A stretch of DNA of 43,992 bases, taken from assembly GCF_002127655.1 (NCBI RefSeq), contig NZ_NEHB01000001.1, positions 857 through 44,848 of the forward strand, written 5' to 3'. This document shows, one piece after another, positions 1-6,098 of the stretch. How positions within the stretch are numbered: the first letter of the stretch is position 1; each line of letters begins with the position of its first letter. The DNA is from Janthinobacterium sp. GW456P (GTDB lineage Bacteria > Pseudomonadota > Gammaproteobacteria > Burkholderiales > Burkholderiaceae_D). Made by a program: the position numbers and the translations under genes. The notes under the pieces were generated by a model, which saw only the letters and a program-made list of their open reading frames with translations, was not told where the DNA came from and ran no database searches.

Positions 1-368
1 CTGCAAACCGAAGAGGTCAGCGAGGCCTTGAAGATGGCCCTGCGAGCACGACAGCGCAAGACGCCGCTGATCCATCATTCAGACAGGGGCATCCAGTATT
101 GCTCTACTTACTATCAGGAAATTCATCGTCGTTATGGACTGACTTGCTCCATGACCGACGGCTACGACTGCTATCAGAATGCGCTGGCCGAACGCATCAA
201 CGGCATTCTGAAAGGCGAGTTCCTGCTGAATCGACCTGCCGACCTGAAACGAAACAGGCGAGCAAAATGGTGGCGCAATCGGTGCGGATCTATAACCAGG
301 AACGGCCGCATACGGCGCTGAAATACAAAACGCCCGATGCGGTGCATCGGGCGTTTTTACAGCAATAA
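1..368 (+). pseudogene. IS3-family transposase OrfB, 3' part, frameshifted
   Basis: This is the C-terminal half of a DDE integrase-type transposase (rve domain) that would carry out IS transposition. The frame is open from base 1, so the gene starts outside the window. HHSDRGIQY contains the second catalytic Asp, and NALAERINGILKGEF contains the catalytic Glu. After DLK the frame is lost. A tandem GAAAC duplication (246-250 and 251-255) shifts reading by +2. Removing one copy restores DLKQASKMVAQSV, which runs on to a normal tail (NQERPHTALKYKTPDAVH) and a stop at 368. As it stands, the protein would lose its last 38 or so residues, so it is probably inactive. It is on the same strand as the truncated secretion gene downstream, which suggests IS activity took part in breaking that locus. 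Confidence 0.9.
327..358 (+). terminator. Rho-independent terminator inside the transposase 3' end
   Basis: A perfect stem CGCCCGATGC / GCATCGGGCG (331-340 and 344-353, loop GGT) is extended by AAAA upstream and TTTTT downstream. It lies within the last codons of the transposase reading frame, so the coding sequence and terminator overlap. The A/T flanks would let it work in both directions. Confidence 0.75.
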
Positions 369-372
369 ATAC

Positions 373-397
373 TGTCAACCTATTTTAGGACTGGACA
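373..397. repeat. Probable right inverted-repeat end of the IS3-type element
   Basis: The sequence from TGTCAACC to GGACTGGACA lies directly after the transposase stop and ends in CA, as IS3-family right ends do. The matching left end would lie outside the window, so the pairing cannot be checked here. Bases 398-584 hold no gene; they are AT-rich and contain the likely promoter of the secretion gene that follows. Confidence 0.5.
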
Positions 398-584
398 TAT
401 CCGTATCGGGCTGCCAGCGCCTGATCTGATGACAGAATGCCGCTCTCCTGTTTTACTAGTGGTAATGTGAGAGTTGAGATGCGGTTACTAAACAGTCAAA
501 GTTCTCAAAAAAATAAATATAGTTGCCACGTAGAAATAATTATTTTATAATTTCCTTACGTAAATAATTACTTAAGGCAACAAT

Positions 585-1370
585 ATGCACCTGCGTTTGA
601 CGCCATGGTGCGGTGTGTTTTTGTTTAGCGGCACGCTCTGTGCCGCCGTGTCCGCGCAGACCCGTCCCGAAATCGCGCCGCCCCTTCCCACTACGCCTGG
701 CACCAGCCAGCGCGACGATGCCAGCCAAGAATTGATACGCCAGCAAGAACGCGAGCGCCTCCTGCGCCAGCAGCAGGAGCGCCAGCCCGACGTGCGCCTG
801 CTCGAGGTGCCCGCGGCCGCTTCCGCCAACCGCCTGCCGACGGGCGAATCGCCATGCTTTACCATCGACCATCTGCAATTGCGGGGTGAGGGCGCCGCGC
901 AGTTCCAGTGGGCATTGGATGCGACCAGTCGCGACGAACTGGGCGCGCCTGATTCTCCGCTGGGGCGCTGCCTGGGCACGCAGGCCATCAATGCGCTGAT
1001 GGGGCGGATGCAAAACGCCATCATCGCGCGCGGCTACGTCACCACGCGCGTGCTGGCCGAGCCGCAGGATTTAAGCAAGGGTACCTTAACCCTGACCTTG
1101 ATACCGGGGCGCATCCGCCAGATCGGTTTCGCGTCCGGTACGAATCCTCGCGCCACCTGGTGGAACGCCGTGCCGGCGCGGCCGGGCGACTTGCTCAATG
1201 TGCGCGATACGGAGCAGGCGCTGGAAAACTTCAAGCGCGTGCCGACGGCCGAAGCCGATATCCAGATCATGCCGGCCGAGGGCGGCAACGCCAAGCCGGG
1301 CGAGAGCGACTTGCAGATCCAGTGGAAGCAAGGTTTGCCGTTCCGCCTGGCGCTGGGCGTCAGACTGTAA
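585..1370 (+). pseudogene. Truncated TpsB/CdiB/FhaC-type outer-membrane transporter (POTRA part only)
   Basis: This is the N-terminal part of a two-partner secretion transporter, which exports large TpsA exoproteins such as haemagglutinins and CdiA across the outer membrane. Residues 1-24 form a signal peptide ending AVSA. A Gln/Glu/Arg-rich helix at about 46-68 matches the plug helix and linker. Two POTRA-like domains follow, from about residue 90 to 245, including ALMGRMQNAIIARGYVTTRV. The protein stops at 261 residues in LPFRLALGVRL, exactly where the 16-strand barrel normally begins; family members have about 550-600 residues. The ATG at 585 has an AAGG about 8 bases upstream. The barrel and the whole TpsA partner are missing, and the next gene starts within 20 bases in AT-rich DNA, so a deletion or recombination junction lies near 1355-1375. 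It cannot form a pore. Confidence 0.85.
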
Positions 1371-1388
1371 CATTTGATGGGAATTAAA

Positions 1389-1892
1389 ATGAATTATGAT
1401 ATTTTTTTGAATGACGAAGTCGATTTTTGTGATGGTAAGCATAAATTATTTTTACGTCCCGATCCTGCGGTGAAAAAATTTCCAAATAAATTTATCGGAA
1501 AGTGTCAGGGGTATATGAAATTGGATTCTGATGTGATTAAGATGATTTGGCTTGCAAAATGTCTTAAAAAAAATGAAGTATCCGCATATGTTACTAAGGC
1601 TGAAATAAGAAATGAAGTTAATGCATCATCATTAATGAAGATTGCGGAGAATGGTTTTATTGAAAAGATAAATGATTTTCCCGGTTATGATTTCTCGACA
1701 ATGGAGCGCACGCCATTAAGTGGAACATTGTCTGTTAGGGCTGCTGGGTTTGTTCGATGGTCAGAAAAAATGGCACGGGAAGGGTTTACTCCACCTGGTT
1801 TATTTCTTTATGTTGATAAATATGATTTGCATATTTTAAATTCCGATGAGTTCCTTGAAATGGAAATTTTAGATAACTTAACCGAGGCTTAG
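1389..1892 (+). CDS. Immunity-like protein of a CDI/polymorphic-toxin cassette (unassigned family)
   Basis: This is a 167-residue soluble protein without signal peptide or membrane segment; I do not recognise its family. The ATG at 1389 is preferred over TTG 1374 and ATG 1377 because GGGA lies at the right distance before it. The DNA is clearly richer in A/T than the flanking genes, typical of horizontally moved toxin/immunity modules. It sits between the truncated TpsB gene and an orphan toxin-tip reading frame, the place where a cdiI-type immunity gene would lie. The immunity role rests only on position, size and composition. It could also be an unrelated cargo gene. Confidence 0.55.
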   Translation: MNYDIFLNDEVDFCDGKHKLFLRPDPAVKKFPNKFIGKCQGYMKLDSDVIKMIWLAKCLKKNEVSAYVTKAEIRNEVNASSLMKIAENGFIEKINDFPGYDFSTMERTPLSGTLSVRAAGFVRWSEKMAREGFTPPGLFLYVDKYDLHILNSDEFLEMEILDNLTEA

Positions 1893-2204
1893 AATGTTAA
1901 GTCTATCTTTAGGGAGCCTCGAATTACCGGCAATCCTAGAAGCCGTGACGATAAAGCAAAAAGTGCCGATAGTTTTATGAATGGAGCATCAGCAGGATTA
2001 AGTGCTTGTACTTACGGAGTATGTCTAGGAATTAATCATGCAGTAGGTGGGGAAACGGCGAACGAAGTAGGTATCGGATTCGGTGGTATATCAAAATTAC
2101 CGGCCCCATCAATTAATGTCAACGTAGGAGGATCAGGCCCCATAAAAAATAATCGGCAATGCCAGAATCAATCCATTTGGAAATTTTATAAATATGAGTA
2201 TTGA
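1893..2204 (+). pseudogene. Orphan C-terminal tip of a large secreted toxin/haemagglutinin (CdiA-like)
   Basis: The frame is open directly after the stop of the previous gene but has no start codon before ATG 1977, and no good ribosome-binding site there. The translated text runs continuously from 1893 (NVKSIFREPRITGNPRSRDD) through GLSACTYGVCLGINHAVGG to the stop at 2204. Coding character upstream of the first Met marks it as the 3' end of a longer gene whose body is absent. Its position between immunity-like genes, its low GC and its Gly-rich small-residue style fit the displaced tip modules found behind cdiA-type genes. The end overlaps the start of the next gene by 11 bases, as toxin and immunity genes often do. 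No catalytic motif is recognised, and toxin activity is not shown. Confidence 0.5.
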
Positions 2205-2616
2205 AATTAAAGAAAAAATACACTTAACATTTTTCTTCATTATATTTGTTGTTTTCGTTTTTTCATTAATTAAAAATAGAACTGAAATAAGTGGTCATGA
2301 AAAAATGATATTTATGGAAAGTGACGTCAATGAAATATTAAAAAATGGAGGCAATGTCATTGCTAGAAAACCAAGGTCGCAGAGAGATTCCGCAACGTAT
2401 TTTTTAACATTCAAAGATGAGGGGTGGAGTGCGGCTTTACTGCAAAATAATATTAATACGCTTCTTTTGCTAGGATGGGAAAAACGTCCAAATAACATTT
2501 TTTGCAAAAAAGGAGTAAAATTGGAGATCAAAGAGGGACAGAGCATGCATCAAGGACAGGGGACGAATACTATAGATCTATTTTATAGTGCAAGGACCAT
2601 AAAGGAATGTCAGTGA
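2194..2616 (+). CDS. Membrane-anchored immunity-like protein (unassigned family)
   Basis: This is a 140-residue protein with a single N-terminal hydrophobic helix at about residues 11-27 (HLTFFFIIFVVFVFSLI) followed by a hydrophilic domain of about 110 residues. The lysines and glutamates before the helix and the KNR after it make the final orientation uncertain. The gene starts inside the last codons of the orphan toxin tip (11-base overlap), which implies coupled translation with that frame in the ancestral locus. GC is low, like its neighbours. By position it is the likely cognate immunity gene of the tip fragment; a single-helix anchor occurs in immunity proteins against toxins that act at or near the membrane. 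The family is not recognised and function is inferred from context only. Confidence 0.55.
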   Translation: MSIEIKEKIHLTFFFIIFVVFVFSLIKNRTEISGHEKMIFMESDVNEILKNGGNVIARKPRSQRDSATYFLTFKDEGWSAALLQNNINTLLLLGWEKRPNNIFCKKGVKLEIKEGQSMHQGQGTNTIDLFYSARTIKECQ

Positions 2617-2990
2617 ATATAAAAACTCGTCGTGACGTTACAGTGAAAAGAGAGAGGTATTCGCCTGTCACTTGAAATTTATGACAATGACATACTGCGA
2701 TGGATCGTGAATGGTCTGATCGGTTACGCAGCAAACTTCGTTCGTCAAGGAGGGGAAGAACGCGAACGGCCCAGCGGTCCTGTTGGTGTCTAGTGCTGCG
2801 TCATGTGCTACTCGATGTACTGCCGGATAGCGATAATAGGCCCACCGCCGCAGTTGCAGGCAATTAGGAAGGTGGTCATAGTGCGCAAAAAAAATGTCTT
2901 GCGGATGCTCGGATAGTTCTTCTTCCGAATCATGCGGCTGGAAACGCCCGTCAGGCTGTTGAGCAGATTGGAAACGGGGCCAAGAGGGGC
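2617..2990. other. Gene-free junction between toxin/immunity remnant and RAYT element
   Basis: No credible intact gene lies in these 374 bases. Base composition moves from AT-rich back towards the genome average. The only recognisable content is a reverse-strand scrap resembling the C-terminus of an IS200-type transposase at about 2808-2942. Confidence 0.6.
2808..2942 (-). pseudogene. Remnant of an IS200/IS605-type TnpA transposase C-terminus
   Basis: On the reverse strand the frame reads FLIACNCGGGPIIAIRQYIE and then stops. The Cys-Gly-Gly-x-Pro to Ile-Arg-Gln-Tyr-Ile pattern resembles the last helix of IS200-like Y1 transposases, which usually continue with Gln residues. Here a TAG stands where a CAG would give that Gln. 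No HUH motif or upstream part is present. It may be a degraded insertion end. Confidence is limited because the match is short. Confidence 0.4.
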
Positions 2991-3014
2991 GGGGCAGGTC
3001 CGCCTTTCGTGCAC
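2991..3014 (+). repeat. RAYT end motif, copy 1 (3' end of intact gene)
   Basis: GGGGCAGGTCCGCCTTTCGT followed by GCAC lies immediately beyond the stop of the intact RAYT gene. Near-identical motifs lie at the same distance from the stop of both decayed RAYT copies, and an inverted copy lies beyond the 5' end of the intact gene. Confidence 0.7.
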
Positions 3015-3018
3015 GGTC

Positions 3019-3888
3019 TCAACCTTTGCCGTCTCGATCTACAGCAAGGTGCGCTTTATTAAATGCCGATACGGCTCGACTAACTGTCCTGCTTGAGACG
3101 TGAAAAGCGGCGGCGATATGGGGCATGGTAAAAGCGGTTGACAGATAGGCGCGTGCCATGGCCTCGTCTCTGTCGCTATAGCGGGCCTGATATTGCGCGA
3201 GTGACAGTGTTGCTGCGCGGCGTTGCTGCCTTGGCGCATACTTAAATGCATTGGAGCGTTGCGATTGCTGATGTGTCGAAACGAAGGCGTCATCGCCGAG
3301 TAACAGTTGGTGGCAGGTGTGGGCGAGCGGACTGGTTTCACCCATACCGGCCGCGACAAACCGAGCATAGTTGGCGACCGCCTCGTCGCGTGTGGCGCCA
3401 AACTGGCTCAAGAGCCAGTCCCGCGTCAACCAGCATGGAGGCACTACATTGTTCAAAACGTAGTGATGGCTGCTCCAGTACCAGTCATCGGGTGATGCCA
3501 CCATGTGCGCCCGGACTGGATTCAAGACGATGTGGCGGGCCAATTCCAACAGATAGTTTTCTTTCTGCACCAAAATAGCTTTGTAACGACCTTGCAAGAC
3601 GTGCCCGACAAGCTTGTGGCGCCGATTGAAATGCTGGGTATATAAGCCGTTCAGTTGACGCATGCCCTGTGACAGATTTGCCTCGACCGTTTCAACGAGC
3701 AGATGATAATGGTTGCCCATTTGGCAAAAGCTATGCACGACAAAATGGTGCCGCTCGCATACCAAGGCAAGCACTTTTTGCCAGGCAAGGCGATCAGTAT
3801 CGTCCCGGTAAATGGCACGACGCCGGTCGCCGCGCGAAGTAACGTGGTAGAGAGCACCGGCGAACTCAAGTCGTAGTGGTCGCGTCAT
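3019..3888 (-). CDS. REP-associated tyrosine transposase (RAYT, Y1_Tnp family)
   Basis: This 289-residue single-strand transposase-like protein belongs to the family that acts on REP palindromes. The HUH-type metal site is H60-Y-H62 (GNHYHLLVET). The probable catalytic Tyr is Y112 in ENYLLELARHIVLNPVRA, the classic RAYT motif. A C-terminal extension with a helix-turn-helix look (HIAAAFHVSSRTVSRAVSAF) is typical of the longer RAYTs. I chose the ATG at 3888, giving MTRPLRLEF, the usual RAYT start, over the upstream ATG at 3954, which adds 22 atypical residues. The frame is intact. Two broken copies of the same gene lie downstream at 4612 and 4821, and all three carry the same end motif. Intact catalytic residues suggest it was active recently or is kept for a cellular role. 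Confidence 0.92.
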   Translation of the reverse strand: MTRPLRLEFAGALYHVTSRGDRRRAIYRDDTDRLAWQKVLALVCERHHFVVHSFCQMGNHYHLLVETVEANLSQGMRQLNGLYTQHFNRRHKLVGHVLQGRYKAILVQKENYLLELARHIVLNPVRAHMVASPDDWYWSSHHYVLNNVVPPCWLTRDWLLSQFGATRDEAVANYARFVAAGMGETSPLAHTCHQLLLGDDAFVSTHQQSQRSNAFKYAPRQQRRAATLSLAQYQARYSDRDEAMARAYLSTAFTMPHIAAAFHVSSRTVSRAVSAFNKAHLAVDRDGKG

Positions 3889-3951
3889 GTGGTAGAGGAT
3901 ATTTGAGCCGTACACATTGGCACTGAAATTGCGCAATGGTTTGGACAATGG

Positions 3952-3967
3952 CACGGCTGAGGCCGTG
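3952..3967. repeat. Small REP-like hairpin upstream of the RAYT gene
   Basis: CACGGC and GCCGTG flank a TGAG loop between the RAYT start and the inverted end motif at 3971-3989. RAYTs act on imperfect hairpins near their genes, so this is a candidate substrate. The link is inferred from position alone. Confidence 0.4.
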
Positions 3968-3970
3968 TCT

Positions 3971-3989
3971 GAATACCGGACCTGACCCC
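3971..3989 (-). repeat. RAYT end motif, inverted copy (5' side)
   Basis: GAATACCGGACCTGACCCC is the reverse complement of GGGGTCAGGTCCGGTATTC, the same motif found beyond the 3' end of each RAYT copy. With the copy at 2991 it brackets a unit of about 1.0 kb containing only the RAYT gene. Confidence 0.7.
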
Positions 3990-4012
3990 ATCCCCACCAT
4001 CCCCAAGTCTTG

Positions 4013-4051
4013 CCAGATGGGAGGGCATATTTCTACGACCCTCAGATCTGG
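4013..4051. repeat. Long imperfect hairpin between RAYT unit and zinc-ribbon gene
   Basis: CCAGAT (4013-4018) pairs with ATCTGG (4046-4051) and GAGGG (4021-4025) with CCCTC (4039-4043), separated by a two-base mismatch and a 13-base loop. No T tract follows, so it does not look like a terminator. It may be part of the mobile RAYT unit or an mRNA structure ahead of the next gene. Confidence 0.45.
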
Positions 4052-4122
4052 GGCGGAACTAAGACCTATGATTACCTGCGTACTATTTATAAAAACATGC
4101 GAACTTACCATATGGGGCCAGA

Positions 4123-4554
4123 ATGAGGCATTGCGAGATGTGCGGGGCAACAATCCCGCAGGGTGAAAATATATGTGGAAATTGTGGCGGAATTTTTTCA
4201 GAAGACGACTCTGGAACCGATCGTATAATTGGCAATCCTGACTGGGGGAGAATTAGCATCGACTTGGAATCAATCCGAGGTGATGTAACTGATCTTTTTG
4301 CGAAGATTAAAGATTGTTGGCTAGAATTGGAACTACGATCTGCTCAGCGATTGTTCAGCGGTCAGTTAGTCAATCGTGAGGTGCCGGTATCAGATATTGA
4401 TCTTTATGGCCCTCGCGAATCGTTTGCGCGGCTTGCAGATGTCTTGAAGGTTGCAGGGGAAGAGCCATCAAGCATTGAATTTCATTCGCTGCCTTATGAC
4501 GAAATTTATAAGTTGCGGGACATTGAAGGAAAAGCGGATGGAGCGGTTACTTAG
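4123..4554 (+). CDS. Small zinc-ribbon protein of unknown function
   Basis: This 143-residue protein begins with a compact zinc ribbon: C4-x2-C7 and C18-x2-C21 (CEMC and CGNC). The rest is acidic with predicted helices (LESIRGDVTDLFAKIKDCW and PRESFARLADVLKVAG) and no further motif. No signal peptide or membrane helix is present. It lies in the gap between the intact RAYT gene and the first decayed copy, on the opposite strand. Its GC is lower than the genomic average, which suggests transfer or capture. Family and function are not recognised. Bases 3889-4122 before it hold only the repeat and hairpin features. Confidence 0.6.
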   Translation: MRHCEMCGATIPQGENICGNCGGIFSEDDSGTDRIIGNPDWGRISIDLESIRGDVTDLFAKIKDCWLELELRSAQRLFSGQLVNREVPVSDIDLYGPRESFARLADVLKVAGEEPSSIEFHSLPYDEIYKLRDIEGKADGAVT

Positions 4555-4582
4555 AGGGTGTAGACAAAATCAATATTGGGGC

Positions 4583-4607
4583 GGGGTCATGTCCGGCATT
4601 TGTACAC
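4583..4607 (+). repeat. RAYT end motif, copy 2 (next to decayed copy B)
   Basis: GGGGTCATGTCCGGCATTTG followed by TACAC has one internal change (CAT for CAG) against the copy at 4793. It lies just beyond the stop codon position of decayed copy B, matching the arrangement at 2991. Confidence 0.7.
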
Positions 4608-4611
4608 GATC

Positions 4612-4790
4612 TCAGCCTTGGCCGTCTCGATCTGCGGCAAGTTGTGCTTTAGTAAATACCGAGACAGCTCGACTAACTGTTTTGCTCGATACGTGAAAAG
4701 CGGCGGCAGTGTGGAACATGGTATAGGCCGTAGAAAGTGGTCGGGCCATATGTTTGTGAGGTTGATTGTTGTCGTTAGCTAAGTAGGAGC
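4612..4790 (-). pseudogene. Decayed RAYT copy B, 3' end only
   Basis: The reverse strand still encodes the RAYT tail, VSVFTKAQLAADRDGQG and stop, which aligns with VSAFNKAHLAVDRDGKG of the intact gene at 3019. Upstream it keeps the AAAFHVSS helix region and then loses similarity near 4750-4790. The catalytic half is absent. The divergence from the intact gene suggests an old event rather than a recent duplication. Confidence 0.75.
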
Positions 4791-4792
4791 AA

Positions 4793-4816
4793 GGGTCAGG
4801 TCCGCCATTCGTACAC
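4793..4816 (+). repeat. RAYT end motif, copy 3 (next to decayed copy C)
   Basis: GGGTCAGGTCCGCCATTCGT followed by ACAC lies next to decayed copy C in the same place and orientation as copies 1 and 2. Confidence 0.7.
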
Positions 4817-4820
4817 GATC

Positions 4821-5172
4821 TCAGCCTTGACCGTTGCGATCTGCAGCAAGTTGCCCTTTATTAAATGCTGATACGGCTCGACTGACTGTCTAGCTCGAGA
4901 CGTGAAAAGCGGAGGTAATGTGGGGCATGGTAAAAGCGGTAGATAAATAAGTGCGTCCCATTGTTTCGTCTTTGTCGCTATAGCGGGCGTGATATTACGC
5001 GAGTGACAGGGGACAGCGTGGCTCTGAAGATCGGCGTATCCTTAAATTCATCGGAGCGCTTCGATTGCTGCTGTGCTGAAATGAATGCGTTGTCGCCCAG
5101 AAGAATCGGATAACAAGTGCGAGCAAGCGGACTGGTGTCTCCTATCCCAGCCGCGACAAACCGGCAATAGCG
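4821..5172 (-). pseudogene. Decayed RAYT copy C, C-terminal part with in-frame stop
   Basis: The reverse strand encodes HVSS-stop-TVSRAVSAFNKGQLAADRN, which aligns with HVSSRTVSRAVSAFNKAHLAVDRD of the intact gene; the Arg codon has become TAG at 4890-4892. Further upstream, RFVAAGIGDTSPLARTC matches RFVAAGMGETSPLAHTC, but with frame changes near 4990-5030. Similarity ends near 5172. Bases 5173-5323 hold no recognisable gene. Copies B and C in tandem on the same strand as the intact gene indicate repeated insertion or duplication of this element. Confidence 0.8.
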
Positions 5173-5323
5173 GATTTTGCAGGTGAGGGTATTTTTGAGG
5201 GTATCAGTAACTGAATGGTTTGGAAAACACTGAAAAATCAAACGATTAGCCACCTCATTGATCATCGAGTGGAATAATCTCCCGTCCGGTACCGTAAGGT
5301 AATGCCGGGTCAATGAAACAGCC

Positions 5324-5352
5324 AAGCCCCTGATTTTTCAGGGGCTTTTTTG
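5324..5352 (+). terminator. Strong Rho-independent terminator
   Basis: AAGCCCCTGA / TCAGGGGCTT pair around a TTTT loop, followed by a T run on the + strand. On the reverse strand the T run is only two bases, so it fits a + strand transcript better than the ankyrin gene that ends just to its right. No intact + strand gene lies just upstream, so it may be the leftover end of a lost gene. Confidence 0.75.
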
Positions 5353-5392
5353 TTGGTGGCGCTTGCAAAACGGCCGGTGATGTCGGCGTCGG

Positions 5393-5926
5393 CTATGCCG
5401 TCTGGCCTAGGCTCGTCAGGCGTGCCAGGGTGTCCTGCCCATTCATGCTCCTGGCCAGCTTGACGGCGGTCATGCCGCGGCTGTCCACGGCATCGATGCG
5501 GGCGCCGTGTTGCAGCAGCAGGTCGAGGATGGCGAGGCGGTTGAACATGGCGGCCATCATCAACGGTGTCTTGCCGTCCGGGCTGGCGCCGTCCACGCTG
5601 GCGCCGTGCTGGAGCAGCAATTCGGCGATGTCCTGGTAGCCCTTGTAGGCCACGCCGGCCAGCGGCGTCTGGCCCTGGTCGTTGGGCACGTTGGCGTCGG
5701 CGCCCGCTTCGAGCAGCAGGCGAGACGTTTCCAGGTGGCCATGGTAGCTGGCCAGCATGATCAGGCTGTCGCCTTTTTCGTTGCGGAAGTTGACCGGGAC
5801 GCCCTGGGCGACCATGGCGCCCAGTTGCAGCGTATCGCCTTCGCGCACCAAGGCAAACAGGCCCCGGATGAATTCCAATGTTTCGGCATCCATCGCTGGC
5901 GGGAGTTTTCGGGCATCGGTAGTCAT
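5393..5926 (-). CDS. Ankyrin-repeat protein
   Basis: This 177-residue protein is almost entirely ankyrin repeats, which mediate protein-protein binding. About four repeats are visible from residue 50 on, for example GDSLIMLASYHGHLETSRLL, GQTPLAGVAYKGYQDIAELL and GKTPLMMAAMFNRLAILDLL, each about 33 residues. The first 45 residues form a helical cap. There is no signal peptide, so it is probably cytoplasmic. Small single-domain ankyrin proteins of this kind often accompany catalase or other stress genes, but no partner is seen here. The target is unknown. The start at ATG 5926 is preceded by a purine-rich GAAAGAA. Confidence 0.88.
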   Translation of the reverse strand: MTTDARKLPPAMDAETLEFIRGLFALVREGDTLQLGAMVAQGVPVNFRNEKGDSLIMLASYHGHLETSRLLLEAGADANVPNDQGQTPLAGVAYKGYQDIAELLLQHGASVDGASPDGKTPLMMAAMFNRLAILDLLLQHGARIDAVDSRGMTAVKLARSMNGQDTLARLTSLGQTA

Positions 5927-6098
5927 GGTGTTCTTTCCGCGAAGGTGGGCTATGCCTTTAGTCTACTATGCGGTCGGCGCAAACGCATTTTCCGCCAGGC
6001 CGGCGCGGCGCCGATGACGGAAAACCGCAGTCAGGTCCGCGATGCATAGACGATCCTCATCCCTGTCGGCGCAATCAGCATCTAGCTACTGCCGGCGC

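Noticed and set aside
2295..2546. Reverse frame of 83 residues within the membrane-anchored immunity-like gene
   Set aside because: The forward gene has a better start, a clear helix and the overlap with the toxin tip; the reverse frame has no supporting context.
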